From Azospirillum tabaci (lineage in GTDB: Bacteria > Pseudomonadota > Alphaproteobacteria > Azospirillales > Azospirillaceae), in contig NZ_JACCJY010000002.1 of assembly GCF_014596085.1 (NCBI RefSeq), forward strand, positions 186,001 through 250,000: a stretch of 64,000 nt of DNA. Reading direction: 5' to 3'. Position 1 is the first letter of the stretch, and every line of letters starts with the position of its first letter. The position numbers and the translations under genes were made by a program. The notes under the pieces were generated by a model. That model saw nothing but the letters and a program-made list of their open reading frames with translations, made no database searches and was not told the DNA's origin. Shown piece by piece: positions 16,717 to 27,083 of the stretch.

Positions 16717-17601
16717 TCAGCCCAGCGCGCGGGCGAGGATGATGTCGAGATTCTTCAGCATCTCCGGGTCGCGCTTGTCCGGCGCGGTCATGATCGCGTG
16801 GTCGAGCGCGGTGTGGCAGCCCTGTGCGCACAGCCCGTCGCGCACCTGGAGCTTCGGCGCGAGCGTCTTGACCAGCGACCGCGCCTTGCCGGCGTTGGCG
16901 ACCACCACCCTGATGACGGCGTCCACGGTGACGTGGTCATGCTCCGGATGCCAGCAGTCGAAGTCGGTGACCATGGCGACGGTCGCGTAGCACATCTCCG
17001 CCTCGCGGGCGAGCTTGGCCTCCGGCATGTTGGTCATGCCGATCACGTCGCAGCCCCAGCTCCGGTACAGCTCGGATTCGGCCTTGGTCGAGAATTGCGG
17101 GCCTTCCATGACCATGTAGGTGCCGCGGCGCTGGTGCGGCACCTTCAGCTCCACCAGCGCCTCCTCAATCAGGTCACCCAGCCGCCCGCAGACCGGATGG
17201 CCCAGCGCCACATGCGCCACCAGACCGGTGCCGAAGAAGCTCTTGTTGCGGGCGAAGGTGCGGTCGATGAACTGGTCGATCACCACGAAGGTGCCCGGCG
17301 GCAGATGTTCCTTCAGCGAGCCGACGGCGGAGACCGACAGGATCTCGGTCACGCCCAACGCCTTCAACGCGTAGATGTTGGCGCGGAAGTTCAGTTCGGA
17401 CGGCGGGATGCGGTGGCCGCGGCCATGGCGCGGGAGGAAGACCAGCCTCTGCCCGTTCAGCTCGCCCGTCAGCAGCTCGTCCGACGGGTCGCCGAAGGGC
17501 GTTTCCACCTTCACCCAGCGCTGGTTTTCCAGCCCGTCGATGTCGTAGACGCCGCTGCCGCCGATCACGCCGAGCACCGGCGCGAACCCGGTTTCCGCCA
17601 T
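16717..17601 (-). CDS. mtnP: S-methyl-5'-thioadenosine phosphorylase
   Basis: MtnP phosphorolyses methylthioadenosine to adenine and methylthioribose 1-phosphate (methionine salvage and polyamine by-product clearance). The 294-residue product has VLGVIGGSGVYDIDGL, FLPRHGRGHRIPPSELNFRA (phosphate site), ILSVSAVGSLKE, MVMEGPQFSTKAESELYR, and CDVIGMTNMPEAKLAREAE, all typical of PNP/MTAP trimers. The ATG at 17601 has GGAGG 9 nt upstream, better than the GTG two codons earlier. Confidence 0.95.
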   Translation of the reverse strand: MAETGFAPVLGVIGGSGVYDIDGLENQRWVKVETPFGDPSDELLTGELNGQRLVFLPRHGRGHRIPPSELNFRANIYALKALGVTEILSVSAVGSLKEHLPPGTFVVIDQFIDRTFARNKSFFGTGLVAHVALGHPVCGRLGDLIEEALVELKVPHQRRGTYMVMEGPQFSTKAESELYRSWGCDVIGMTNMPEAKLAREAEMCYATVAMVTDFDCWHPEHDHVTVDAVIRVVVANAGKARSLVKTLAPKLQVRDGLCAQGCHTALDHAIMTAPDKRDPEMLKNLDIILARALG

Positions 17602-17678
17602 AGTCACATGCCTCCGTCAATGGAAGGGCGCAGTATTCCGCCCCGGCCCGGCAAAGGCAACGATCACGGCGGAGACGG

Positions 17679-18377
17679 TCACAGCGTGCGCAGCAGCACC
17701 ACGACCAGCGTCAGATAGACGGCGGCCTTCGCCGCAGTGCTGAGACGGGCGACGCTCCACAGCGCCACGCCGGGACGGCGGAACAAAGCGACCAGCGCCA
17801 CCCCCGCGCCGAACCCGCCGAGATGGGCGGCCCAGGCCACGTCGCCCAGACCGGAATCCGGAGCCGGCGGCATCAACGTCATCGCCACGTTGATCGCCAG
17901 GAAGCTGCCCACCACGATGGAGGCGGGAACGCGCGGCCCCGGCGTCACGCCGAGCGTCGCCTGCGGATGCAGCAGCAGAAAGGCCCCCATCACACCACAG
18001 ATCGCCCCGCTCGCTCCGACCAGCGGCGCCATGGGATCGACGGCCAACGCCCCCTCCACGACGGCTCCCGCCACCGCGCACAGCAGGAAGAACAGCAAGT
18101 AGCGCAGGCTTCCCATCGCCAGTTCGACGGCGCCGCCGAAGGCCCAGAGCACCAGCATGTTGCTGACCAGATGCACGATGTCGCTGTGAATCAGGACATG
18201 GCCGAACAGCCCGCGCCACACCGCCCAGATCGGCAACGGCCCCGCCGTCTCCACCGTTCCGAAGAAGTAGGCGGGGACGAAGGCGAGGGACTCCGGCGGC
18301 AGGCCCAGCACGAAGACCAGCGTGCAGGCCATGACGATGCCCTGGTTGACGTAGGGAATCCTTCTGGCAGCGCGCAC
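17679..18377 (-). CDS. Rhomboid family intramembrane serine protease
   Basis: A membrane protease with about six or seven transmembrane helices. Signature elements: the helix-loop WRGLFGHVLIHSDIVHLVSN (the GHxxxHxxxHxxxN type motif of TM2), the catalytic serine in VGASGAICGVMGAF (GxSG), and the catalytic histidine in AWAAHLGGFGAG. The start is uncertain. The open frame runs back into tamB without an ATG, and the GTG at 18377, just before RAARRIPYVNQG, is the first reasonable choice, giving 232 residues. It follows tamB by about 130 bp and may be co-transcribed. Substrates are unknown. Confidence 0.9.
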   Translation of the reverse strand: MRAARRIPYVNQGIVMACTLVFVLGLPPESLAFVPAYFFGTVETAGPLPIWAVWRGLFGHVLIHSDIVHLVSNMLVLWAFGGAVELAMGSLRYLLFFLLCAVAGAVVEGALAVDPMAPLVGASGAICGVMGAFLLLHPQATLGVTPGPRVPASIVVGSFLAINVAMTLMPPAPDSGLGDVAWAAHLGGFGAGVALVALFRRPGVALWSVARLSTAAKAAVYLTLVVVLLRTL

Positions 18378-18504
18378 CGCTCCCCCTTCGTCGATGACCG
18401 GAGCCTTGGCGGCCCGGCCTTCATCCTTGCTCGATATGGGGGGCTCTTCCGTCGATGACCAGCGCCCGAAAGCAGCGTCCGGCCAGGAGCAAGGCTGGGA
18501 CCGG

Positions 18505-21500
18505 TCAGTAATTCCACTCCCACTTGACGCCGACGCGGGTGTCGGCGTCGGCGCCGACATCCGCCTGGGCCTTGATGTTCTTGGTGATGTCGACCTCCAC
18601 GGTGGCGCGGCTCTGGTTCGCGCCGATGCCTTGCTCAACCCCGACATAGACACGGTCGCTGACGTAGCGCCCGGCCTCCACCGCCCCGCCCTTGCCGTCC
18701 GCCCCGCCGGTGAATTCCAGCCGGTCGATGCCGAGGCCGCGGCGCAGATTGCCGATCAGACCGGGTCCGCCGCCGCCGAAGCCGGCCAGCGTCGCGGCGG
18801 ACTGGGCAAGCTGGACCGCTTCCACCGCATTCAGGCTGCCGACCGACTTCCCGAACAGCACGGCGGACAGGACCTCGTCCTGCGGCAACCCCTGCGGAGA
18901 GGTCAACTCCAGCTTCGGCTGCCCGGCGGTGCCGGTGACCAGAACCTGGGCGGTCACGTCGTTGGCGGTGGCCTCGGCCAGGAAGTCCAGCCGCGGGTCG
19001 ATGGTCGGACCACCGTCGAACTCGATGATGCCGCGCTTGAAGACGAAGGTCTTGGCGAGAAGGTCCAACTCGCCCTTCAGCATGTTCAGCCGCCCGCTGA
19101 CCAGCGGCTGGCTGGAGGTGCCGGTGACGGCGAGCTGTCCGGCGAACTCGGCCTCCAGCCCGCGCCCCCGGACGAAGATCTGGTTCTGCGCGCTGATCGT
19201 CAGATCGAGGATCATCGCAAAGGCCGGCTCCGGCGCCGCCGGTTGCCCGTTGCCCGCCTGGCCATTCTTCAGGCTGACCGGCTGCGCCTTGCGACCCTTC
19301 CCGACTTCGACGACCTTCAGGTCGACCACGTTGGGCGGCGTCTGGTTGGGGATCTGGATTTCCGCCCGCTCGATCCGCACAGGGCCGGCCAGCCGCGGGT
19401 TCAGGAAGCTGCCGGTCAGCGTCAGGTTGGTGCCGATGGTGACCGCCGCCAGTTCGTTCTGCACCAGACGCGCCCGGCTGGCCTGGATGACGAGGTCGAG
19501 TTGCTGCTGCGGGTCGGTGGCGGCAGGACGGATCACGCCGCGGGCGCTGATCTCACCGCCGTTGGTGGTCCGCCCGCGGAAGGCCTGGATGGTGAAGACG
19601 TCGCCGTCGCCGACGATGCGGGCGTCGATGTTGCTGATGATGGCGCCGCTCGCCCGGTTCTCGTAGCGCCCGTTGACCAACGTCACCGTGCCACCCAGCT
19701 TGGGCGCCGCCACGGTGCCGTCGACGCTGACGTCCAGCCGGAGGGTGCCGCGCGCCCGGTCGCCGCTGGCCGCCAGCAGGTCGTTGGCGAGGGAGGCGTC
19801 GATGGCGCCGCGCAGCGCCGCCTCCAGCCGGCCGCGCTCCGGCACCGAGAAGGCCAGCGTGTCCGGGTTCATTGCCAGCGGTGCGGCGGCGGTCAGGGTC
19901 ACCCGGCCGGCGTTGTTGCTGGTGGCGACGTCGCCGTCCACCGACAGGCGGGCCTCCCTCCAGCGCGCGTTGACGGTGGCGTTCAGGCCCGGCACGCCGG
20001 CCTGGGTGGTCTGCTGCGCCTTCAGGTTGGCGACGCGCACGGTGGCGTCGGCTTGCGGGCGGCGGACGGTGCCGCCGAGAGTCGCCTGCGCGTTCAGCGT
20101 GCCGTCCAGCCGGAGGGTCGGGTTCGCCAGCCGGGCCAGCGCCATCGGCACGCGGTCCAGCCGCAGCTCGCCCGACAGCCGCTCCCCGTTCAGGCCGAGA
20201 TCGGCGGCGAGCTGGGCGTTGCCGCTGACCAGCCGCAGGCCGGACACCTCGTAGCGCCGCTCGCCCAGGGCGATGGCGGCGGGCTGGGTCAGCCGGAAGG
20301 ACTCGCCGCTGTAGCGGCCCTGGAGGCGATCCAGCCGGATGCGGTTCAGCGCAGCGTTCTGGGTGAATTCCCCGGCCAGCTCGAGCCCCAGCGGGTCGCG
20401 CCCGGCCCCCACCGCCTCCGCCCGGAAGGCCGCCTTGGCGAGCGAGCCGTCCACGCTGGCCATCACGCGGGACAGGTCGTTGCCGGCGGCGGCCCCATCT
20501 TGAAGCTCCACGCGCGCCTTGCCGCTGGCGCTGCCCAGCGCGTCGGCAACGTCGGCGTTGGCGGTCAGGCGACGCGCGGCGAACAGCGGCCCGCCCTCGC
20601 CTTCCACGCGGAGGTTGGTGGCGTTGGCGGTCAGGTTGGCCGCCTGCTTGCCGTTCGGCGCGTCGAGCGCGACGGTGAAGCCCGCCGTTCCGGTCAGCGG
20701 CACGCCGGCCAGCTCCGACAGCGCCTGAAGCTGCGGCAGGGTGCCGTCGAGCTTGCCGGTCGCCGTCATGGCGTCGAGCGCCACGCGCACCGCCCCGGTG
20801 ATCCGGTTCGGTCCATTCGCCAGCGCGAGGTCGCTGATCTGCAACGCCTGCCCTTCCAGCGCATAGGCGGCGTCCACCGTCAGACCGGCTCCGGCCAGTT
20901 CGGTGCGGGCCGACACATGTCCCTGCGGGGCGTTTGGCAAATTCCGCGCTGTGGCGTTCAGCCGCGTGTCGCCGAAGCGGCGGCCCTGCACGGCGAGGTT
21001 CCGGGCGTGCAGCGCCGCCTCCGCCACCAGCGCGTCCAGCGGGCCATTCGCCGTCGCGTCGATCGTCAGGCCGCCGGCCATCTCCGTCCCGGCGGCGGTG
21101 CCCACCGGTGCGAGGTCGGCGATCTCCAGGCGGGTCTTCGCGTCCACGGCCCCATCCACCAGGGCCGCCGCACCGGTCAGCCGCCCGTTGCGGCCATCCA
21201 CCGTCAGATCGGTGAGGCGCATCGCGCCGCCCGGTTCCATGACCGCCTGCGCGCCAAGGCTGACGTCGCGACCGAGCACGCCGTCGGCGGGTGTTCCGGT
21301 CTCCAGACCGCGCAACGCACCGCTGAGTCCCGCCGTCAGCGTGCCGTCCTCCTGCCGGCGCACCGGCCCGGCCAGCGCCAGCGACCCGGCCAGCGGTTGA
21401 CCGGCGAGGGCGGAGAGGCGCGACAGGTCGTCGGCGTTCAGCGACACCGTCACGTCGGCGGTCTGGCCCCAGCCGGTCACGCTGCCCTGCGCCCCGGCGC

Positions 21501-22827
21501 TGGCCGCCGCGGTGGTCAGGGTCACCCCGTCGATTCCCACCGCTCCGGTGTCGGCGTTGATCAGCGCCCGCCCATCCAGACGCACCTCCGGCCCGGCGAC
21601 CGAGGCCAGGGCGGGATCGTCGGCGGCGAGGTCATGGATCAGCCCCTCCACCACCACGGCCAGCGCGTCCAGCCTGCCCTGGGCGGTGCCCGACACGGTG
21701 CCCTCCCGCCAAGCGATGCCCGGGGCGAAGCCGTGCAGGGTGGAGTCCGGCCCGGCCTGAACCTCGTAGCGCAGGTCCAGGCTGCGGCGGTCGGCACCGA
21801 CACGCCCTGAGAGAGTGGCCTTGGCGGCGGCGGTCTCGACGGCCACCGGCTGCAGGGTCAGGGCGCCGTCTGGCGCGACCACCACGGTGCCCCTCAGCAC
21901 CGGCTGCGGCCCGGCCAGCGGCGCGATGTCGGGGCCGAGCAGGGTCGCCAACTCGCCGGTCGCCGCGAGGGTGACGGCGTGCCCTTCCGGCACCGCCTTG
22001 ACCGTCGCGTCGGCGGCCAGCCGGGCGGCGTTCTCCGCCGCCGCGGTGAAGGTGCCTTTCCAGTCGTCCAGAGAGCCCTGCCCGTCCAGAGACGCGCTGA
22101 CCGGCGGCGCACCGGGGATGTTCAGCGCGGTGGCGATCAGCCCGCCCGCCGGCTCCGACGCCTTCAGGTTGAGGTCGAGCCGCTTGTCATCGGGGTTGAA
22201 GGCGACGTCGAGTGCCACCGTGCCCGGCTGTTCGCCCAGACGGTCCACGTTCAAATGCGCCTCGAGCGACGACCCGCCCGACGCGAGGTCCAGCGACCCG
22301 TCGATCTTCAGCCGCGCCTCCTGCCCCAGCAGCGGCTCCGCCAGAAGCAGTTCGGCAATGGCCAGCTTGTCCACGGCGACGCCCACCGGCAGGCTGGGCA
22401 GCAGGGAGGTCGGTCCCTGGTCGGGCGGCGGCTCCGGCCCCTCGGCGGGCAGCGGCGCGCGCTCCACGACGACGCGCTGCGCCTCGATGGCGTCGGCCTT
22501 GGCCCGTCCGGTCAGCAGCGCGGTCGGGGCGAGGTTGACGCGCAGATCCTCCAGCCGCAGCCACACGCCCTCGCGGTCGGCGACGGTGACGTCCGAGATC
22601 GTGAAGTTCACGGGAACCGCGCCGCCGATGGTGCCGATCCGGACCTGGAGGTCGGGGCCGTTCACCGCCTTCTCGATGGTCTGGGCGATCCAGCGCCGGA
22701 CCGCGTTGGCCGGCCCCCAGCCGCCCCCTTCGCTGTCGGCCGCGCGCGCGGCCTCCGTCAGGACCGCCCCGGTCAGGACGGCGATGGCCAGAAGTAGGAC
22801 GATCAGACGACGCAGACCCGACACCAC
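18505..22827 (-). CDS. tamB: Translocation and assembly module subunit TamB
   Basis: TamB is a very long inner-membrane-anchored periplasmic protein that works with TamA in outer-membrane assembly and, in current models, in phospholipid transport to the outer membrane. The product (about 1440 residues) starts with a signal anchor (LRRLIVLLLAIAVLTGAVL), continues as repetitive beta-strand-rich sequence, and ends with the TamB (DUF490) domain and the beta-barrel-like terminus RVGVKWEWNY. VLSAVLFGKSVGSLNAVE near the C-terminus is typical. A GTG at 22827 is preferred because the anchor starts right there; an in-frame TTG at 22890 is the alternative. It lies directly downstream of tamA. Confidence 0.95.
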   Translation of the reverse strand: MVSGLRRLIVLLLAIAVLTGAVLTEAARAADSEGGGWGPANAVRRWIAQTIEKAVNGPDLQVRIGTIGGAVPVNFTISDVTVADREGVWLRLEDLRVNLAPTALLTGRAKADAIEAQRVVVERAPLPAEGPEPPPDQGPTSLLPSLPVGVAVDKLAIAELLLAEPLLGQEARLKIDGSLDLASGGSSLEAHLNVDRLGEQPGTVALDVAFNPDDKRLDLNLKASEPAGGLIATALNIPGAPPVSASLDGQGSLDDWKGTFTAAAENAARLAADATVKAVPEGHAVTLAATGELATLLGPDIAPLAGPQPVLRGTVVVAPDGALTLQPVAVETAAAKATLSGRVGADRRSLDLRYEVQAGPDSTLHGFAPGIAWREGTVSGTAQGRLDALAVVVEGLIHDLAADDPALASVAGPEVRLDGRALINADTGAVGIDGVTLTTAAASAGAQGSVTGWGQTADVTVSLNADDLSRLSALAGQPLAGSLALAGPVRRQEDGTLTAGLSGALRGLETGTPADGVLGRDVSLGAQAVMEPGGAMRLTDLTVDGRNGRLTGAAALVDGAVDAKTRLEIADLAPVGTAAGTEMAGGLTIDATANGPLDALVAEAALHARNLAVQGRRFGDTRLNATARNLPNAPQGHVSARTELAGAGLTVDAAYALEGQALQISDLALANGPNRITGAVRVALDAMTATGKLDGTLPQLQALSELAGVPLTGTAGFTVALDAPNGKQAANLTANATNLRVEGEGGPLFAARRLTANADVADALGSASGKARVELQDGAAAGNDLSRVMASVDGSLAKAAFRAEAVGAGRDPLGLELAGEFTQNAALNRIRLDRLQGRYSGESFRLTQPAAIALGERRYEVSGLRLVSGNAQLAADLGLNGERLSGELRLDRVPMALARLANPTLRLDGTLNAQATLGGTVRRPQADATVRVANLKAQQTTQAGVPGLNATVNARWREARLSVDGDVATSNNAGRVTLTAAAPLAMNPDTLAFSVPERGRLEAALRGAIDASLANDLLAASGDRARGTLRLDVSVDGTVAAPKLGGTVTLVNGRYENRASGAIISNIDARIVGDGDVFTIQAFRGRTTNGGEISARGVIRPAATDPQQQLDLVIQASRARLVQNELAAVTIGTNLTLTGSFLNPRLAGPVRIERAEIQIPNQTPPNVVDLKVVEVGKGRKAQPVSLKNGQAGNGQPAAPEPAFAMILDLTISAQNQIFVRGRGLEAEFAGQLAVTGTSSQPLVSGRLNMLKGELDLLAKTFVFKRGIIEFDGGPTIDPRLDFLAEATANDVTAQVLVTGTAGQPKLELTSPQGLPQDEVLSAVLFGKSVGSLNAVEAVQLAQSAATLAGFGGGGPGLIGNLRRGLGIDRLEFTGGADGKGGAVEAGRYVSDRVYVGVEQGIGANQSRATVEVDITKNIKAQADVGADADTRVGVKWEWNY

Positions 22828-22937
22828 GCACCCCGTTGCGGCATTCCCCGAATGGTATAACGGGAAAGAGCAAGGGCGATCCCGATCCAAGTGGCAAAAA
22901 TGCGACCCGTCCCGGCATCACCGGTTGAAACAGTGAA

Positions 22938-24875
22938 TCAGAAAGCCTGACCCAGACTGAGATAGAGCTGCCACTTCGCGTCCCCGGAATCCGCGTTCAG
23001 CGGAAAGGCGATATCGGCCCGCAACGGACCGAAATCGGTGTAGTAGCGGGCACCGATGCCCGCGCCGACCTTCAACGGTTCCTTGAAGTCGGGGAAGGCG
23101 CTGTCGAAGACGGTGCCGGCGTCGACGAAGGGCACGATCCCGACGGTCTCCGTCACCTTGACGCGCAGTTCCAGCCCGGCTTCGAACAGCGACCGCCCGC
23201 CGGTCGGGTCGCCGTAGATGTCGCGCGGTCCGGCCTTCTGGAAGCCGTAGCCGCGCACCGATCCGCCGCCGCCCGCATAGAAGCGGTGGTCCGGCGGAAC
23301 CTCGTCCAGAGAGGCTCCCACCGTGCTGCCGACGCCGATGCGCGCCGCAGCGACGTATCGCCCGTCGTCGGACAGATCGCGGTAGGCCGACGCGTTGATC
23401 TGGAAGCTGGTGAAGATCGAGTCCGTATCCCCGGCGTAGGGAAACCAGGGGGTGGCGAGCAGCGAGGCGCGGTAGCCCTTGGACGGGTTCAGCAGATTGT
23501 CCGAACCGTCCCAGGCGATGCCCAGCGGCACGCCGATGAAGCCGGTCTGATACTCCCGCAAATTGGAGCGCACCCGCCCGCGCTCCCCCGACACGCCGTA
23601 GGAGACCTTGAGCTGGTCGGTCACCTGCCGCTCCAGCGAGGCCGAGCCGATGGTGGCGACGCGGTCGTAGGCCGGCGGCTGCTCCGACGCGACCTGGAAA
23701 TCCAGGATCAACGACTGGCGCGGCGCCAGGAAGTCGGGCTTGCGGAAGTTGGCGGACAGCCGGATGTCCGGCAGGTCCAGGCTGCCGCGCGGCCCCTGCG
23801 CGGCGCCGTTGTCGCCGCCGATCCGCCCGACCTCCACGCCGAGCCTCAATCGCTCCGCCCCGCCGAACAGGTTGCGGTGGCCCCAATAGGCCGAACCGCC
23901 CACCCCGTCCTCCGACGAATAGAAGGCGCTGGCACCGATGAAGCGGTGCAACTTCTCGGCCAGGGTCACGTCCACCGGCGTGACGCCGCCCGGCCCCGGC
24001 TCCTCGGCCAGCCGCACCCGCACGGTGTCGAACACGTCGAGCTGGGCGATCTGCTGGCGCGCCCGGTCGACCTTGGCCGGGCTGTAGATGTCGCCCTGCT
24101 TCCAGGGCAGGCGCCCGCGAATCAACCCCTCGTCCACGCTCGCCAGCCCGTCGATCTTCGTGTCGCCGAACATCACCAGCGGGCCGGGATCGACCGAATA
24201 GGTGACGTCCATGCTGTGGTCGTCGTGGTCGACCACCACCCGACGCTCGGCAACGGTGGCGAAGGGGTGGCCGCGCTCGGTCATCCGGCGCAGCAGGGCG
24301 GACTGGGCGTCCACCACCTGCGGTGCGCGCGCCCGCTCCCCCACCGGCAGGCCGATGTCGCCGGGGGTCACGTCGCCGCCCGGCAACGGCGCGCCATCGG
24401 TGGAAGCGATCGTGACGGTCTTGAAACGGTAGGGTGCACCGGGCGTCACCGCGACGGTGACCTTGGCCGGCGTCTGGTTCACGTCCACCCGGATGTCCAG
24501 CACGGCGTCGTAGAAGCCGGCGGAGCGCAGCGCCGTCTGCAGACGATCCCGATCGTTGTCGGCCCGCCGCTCCAGCCCCAGCACCGACGGCGGCGGGTCG
24601 TCCTTCAGGCTGACCAGCGATGAGCTGTCGCGCAGCAGGTCGCGCAGCTCGTCGTCCTCCAGCCCGGTGAACTCCACCTCGTAGGGAATCTGCGGGCCGG
24701 GAGCGTCGGGGGTCGGATCGCCCTGCCCCGGGTCCTCCGCGGCGGCCGGCGGCGCGGCCTCCCGAGCGGATTCAGGCGCGGAATCCTGCGCGCGCAGCGG
24801 GTCGCCCGGCACGGCGGCGAGCGCGCTGGACAGGAGAATGACGGCGAGGCGGGAAGCGGAAACGCGGCTGGTCAT
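22938..24875 (-). CDS. tamA: Outer-membrane assembly protein TamA
   Basis: TamA is an Omp85-family barrel with three N-terminal POTRA domains. The product (645 residues from 24875) has a signal peptide (SRLAVILLSSALAAVPGDP, cleavage near AQA-like AQD), POTRA segments (GFYDAVLDIRVDV, VVDAQSALLRRMTERGHPFA, LDVFDTVRVRLAE), and a C-terminal barrel with GHRNLFGGAERLRLG, AGGGGSVRGYGFQKAGPRD (the VRGY/F motif of the L6 loop) and a terminal Phe (LYLSLGQAF). An earlier ATG at 24947 is possible. The tamA-tamB order is standard. Confidence 0.96.
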   Translation of the reverse strand: MTSRVSASRLAVILLSSALAAVPGDPLRAQDSAPESAREAAPPAAAEDPGQGDPTPDAPGPQIPYEVEFTGLEDDELRDLLRDSSSLVSLKDDPPPSVLGLERRADNDRDRLQTALRSAGFYDAVLDIRVDVNQTPAKVTVAVTPGAPYRFKTVTIASTDGAPLPGGDVTPGDIGLPVGERARAPQVVDAQSALLRRMTERGHPFATVAERRVVVDHDDHSMDVTYSVDPGPLVMFGDTKIDGLASVDEGLIRGRLPWKQGDIYSPAKVDRARQQIAQLDVFDTVRVRLAEEPGPGGVTPVDVTLAEKLHRFIGASAFYSSEDGVGGSAYWGHRNLFGGAERLRLGVEVGRIGGDNGAAQGPRGSLDLPDIRLSANFRKPDFLAPRQSLILDFQVASEQPPAYDRVATIGSASLERQVTDQLKVSYGVSGERGRVRSNLREYQTGFIGVPLGIAWDGSDNLLNPSKGYRASLLATPWFPYAGDTDSIFTSFQINASAYRDLSDDGRYVAAARIGVGSTVGASLDEVPPDHRFYAGGGGSVRGYGFQKAGPRDIYGDPTGGRSLFEAGLELRVKVTETVGIVPFVDAGTVFDSAFPDFKEPLKVGAGIGARYYTDFGPLRADIAFPLNADSGDAKWQLYLSLGQAF

Positions 24876-24981
24876 CACCGGACCATGTGGGATTCCGAGA
24901 CGCAGACGCCAATGATTCGGTCGCCGCGGCGCAAGGAAATTCCGCATAGGCGCTTTGGGCGAGTTTCCCCCACCACGCCGC

Positions 24982-25009
24982 TTGCGTTATGAAGCCGGAT
25001 CATTATATT
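24982..25009 (+). promoter_or_regulatory. Candidate promoter of the typA leader
   Basis: TTGCGT at 24982-24987 and TATATT at 25004-25009 are separated by 16 nt, in the tamA-typA divergent gap. Transcription from it would start near 25016, about 20 nt before a terminator-like hairpin. Confidence 0.4.
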
Positions 25010-25035
25010 GCGTCGCAACAGTTTCCCCGGCAGAG

Positions 25036-25064
25036 CCCCCCGATTGATCTCGGAGGGTTTTTTT
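25036..25064 (+). terminator. Terminator-like hairpin in the typA leader
   Basis: Bases 25036-25043 (CCCCCCGA) pair with 25050-25057 (TCGGAGGG) with one C-A mismatch and a six-base loop, followed by seven T at 25058-25064. It precedes the typA ATG by 83 bp on the same strand. No gene ends upstream on this strand, so it may be an attenuator or the end of a short RNA. Confidence 0.6.
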
Positions 25065-25146
25065 GTTGTGCGCGGCCGACGTGCCGCGGTGTCGGGGCGG
25101 CATTGCGCAACGGAAGCCCCAGAGCGGATTTAAGAGTCCCCGACAC

Positions 25147-26973
25147 ATGAATCTTCGTAACGTCGCCATCATCGCGCACGTCGACCACGGCAAGACGACC
25201 CTGGTCGATCAGCTCCTCAAGCAGGCCGGTTCGTTCCGCGAGAACCAGCAGGTCGCCGAACGCGCCATGGACTCCAACGACCTGGAGCGCGAGCGCGGCA
25301 TCACCATCCTGGCCAAGTGCACGTCGGTCCTGTGGAACGACCTGCGCATCAACATCGTGGACACCCCCGGCCACGCCGATTTCGGCGGCGAGGTCGAGCG
25401 CATCCTCTCCATGGTGGACGGCGTGGTCCTGCTCTGCGACGCCGCCGAAGGGCCGCTGCCGCAGACCAAGTTCGTGCTGGGCAAGGCGCTGAAGCTGGGC
25501 CTGCGCCCAATCGTCGTCATCAACAAGGTGGACCGTCCCGACGGCCGTCCGCACGAGGTGCATGACGAGGTGTTCGACCTCTTCGCCTCGCTCGACGCCT
25601 CGAACGAGCAGCTCGATTTCCCGACCCTGTTCGCCTCGGGCCGCAACGGCTGGGCGACCACGGACCTGGAGAACGGCGCCCGCGAGACGCTGACCCCGCT
25701 GTTCGAGCTGATCCGCGACCACGTTCCGGCGCCGAAGGTGGAGGAGGATCTGCCCTTCACCATGCTGGCGACCACGCTGGAGGCGAACCCCTATTTGGGC
25801 CGCATCCTGACCGGCCGCATCCAGACCGGCAGCGTCAAGGTCAACATGGCCATCAAGTCGCTGAGCCGCGACGGCAAGCTGATTGAGAACGCCCGCGTCA
25901 GCAAGGTGCTGGCCTTCCGCGGCCTGGAGCGCGTTCCGGTCGAAGAGGCGCACGCCGGCGACATCGTCGCCCTAGCCGGCCTCACCACCACCACCGTCGC
26001 CGACACCATCTGCGCGCCGGAAGTGGCCGAGCCGCTGGCCGCCCAGCCGATCGACCCGCCCACCCTGGCGATGACCTTCTCGGTCAACGACAGCCCGCTG
26101 GCCGGCCGTGAGGGCGACAAGGTCACCAGCCGCATGATCCGCGACCGCCTGATGCGCGAGGCCGAAGGCAACGTGGCTCTGCGCGTCACCGACACCGAGG
26201 GCGGCGACGCCTTCGAGGTGGCCGGCCGCGGCGAACTGCAACTCGGCATCCTGATCGAGACGATGCGCCGCGAGGGCTACGAGCTGGCCATCAGCCGTCC
26301 GCGCGTGCTGTTCAAGACCGACCCGCTGAACGGCCAGCGTCTGGAGCCGATCGAGGAAGTCGTCGTCGACGTGGACGAGGAGTTCTCCGGCACCGTCGTG
26401 CAGAAGATGGCGGAGCGCAAGGCCGACCTCATCGAGATGCGTCCGTCGGGCGGCAACAAGACCCGCATCGTCTTCCACGCTCCGTCGCGTGGCCTGATCG
26501 GCTACCAGAGCGAGTTCCTGACGGACACCCGCGGCACCGGCATCATGAACCGGCTGTTCCACGGCTACGCCCCCTACAAGGGCACGATCGCCGGCCGGCG
26601 CACCGGCGTGCTGATCTCCAACGCCGACGGCACCGCGGTGGCCTATGCGCTGTGGAACCTGGAGGATCGCGGCCCGATGCTGATCGATCCGGGCGTTCCG
26701 GTCTATCAGGGCATGATCATTGGCGAGCACACCCGCGGCAACGACCTCGAGGTCAACGTCATCAAGGGCAAGCAGCTCACCAACATCCGCACCACCAGCA
26801 AGGACGAGGCGGTCCGCCTGACTCCGCCGATCCAGATGACGCTGGAGCGCGCCCTGTCCTACATCGGCGACGACGAGCTGGTGGAGGTGACGCCGAAGTC
26901 CATCCGCCTGCGCAAGCGCTACCTCGACCCGAACGAGCGCAAGCGCCACGCCCGCGCGGCGGAAGCCAGCTGA
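25147..26973 (+). CDS. typA: GTP-binding ribosome-associated protein TypA/BipA
   Basis: TypA is a translational GTPase that binds the ribosome and supports assembly and stress adaptation. The 608-residue product starts [19 protein letters not shown] (G1 P-loop), then [16 protein letters not shown] (G2), [14 protein letters not shown] (G3), [12 protein letters not shown] (G4). The C-terminal part has the TypA-specific [17 protein letters not shown] and PSGGNKTRI. Length is normal. A longer open frame begins at 25063 but lies inside the T-run region and has no start signal. A terminator follows at 27003. Confidence 0.99.
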   Translation: MNLRNVAIIAHVDHGKTTLVDQLLKQAGSFRENQQVAERAMDSNDLERERGITILAKCTSVLWNDLRINIVDTPGHADFGGEVERILSMVDGVVLLCDAAEGPLPQTKFVLGKALKLGLRPIVVINKVDRPDGRPHEVHDEVFDLFASLDASNEQLDFPTLFASGRNGWATTDLENGARETLTPLFELIRDHVPAPKVEEDLPFTMLATTLEANPYLGRILTGRIQTGSVKVNMAIKSLSRDGKLIENARVSKVLAFRGLERVPVEEAHAGDIVALAGLTTTTVADTICAPEVAEPLAAQPIDPPTLAMTFSVNDSPLAGREGDKVTSRMIRDRLMREAEGNVALRVTDTEGGDAFEVAGRGELQLGILIETMRREGYELAISRPRVLFKTDPLNGQRLEPIEEVVVDVDEEFSGTVVQKMAERKADLIEMRPSGGNKTRIVFHAPSRGLIGYQSEFLTDTRGTGIMNRLFHGYAPYKGTIAGRRTGVLISNADGTAVAYALWNLEDRGPMLIDPGVPVYQGMIIGEHTRGNDLEVNVIKGKQLTNIRTTSKDEAVRLTPPIQMTLERALSYIGDDELVEVTPKSIRLRKRYLDPNERKRHARAAEAS

Positions 26974-27002
26974 GGCTGACGGGCAAGGCAGCGTTGAGAT
27001 CG

Positions 27003-27034
27003 CGGGAGGGCTTCGGCTCTCCCGTTTTCTTTTC
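27003..27034 (+). terminator. Rho-independent terminator after typA
   Basis: CGGGAG (27003-27008) pairs with CTCCCG (27019-27024) around a GGCTTCGGCT loop region, followed by TTTTCTTTTC. Located 30 bp after the typA stop. Confidence 0.88.
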
Positions 27035-27083
27035 TACGGCGATGGCCGCGGTTACCCTGGCGGAAACACATCCGGAGGGACCA

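Noticed and set aside
18394-21810. 1138-codon open frame on the plus strand opposite tamB
   Set aside because: High GC suppresses stop codons in antisense frames. The translation is Arg/Gln/His-rich with no family features, while the opposite strand encodes TamB clearly.
24961-25062. tRNA or other stable RNA upstream of typA
   Set aside because: The stem-loop lacks a cloverleaf and the GTTC arm; a terminator or leader hairpin fits better.
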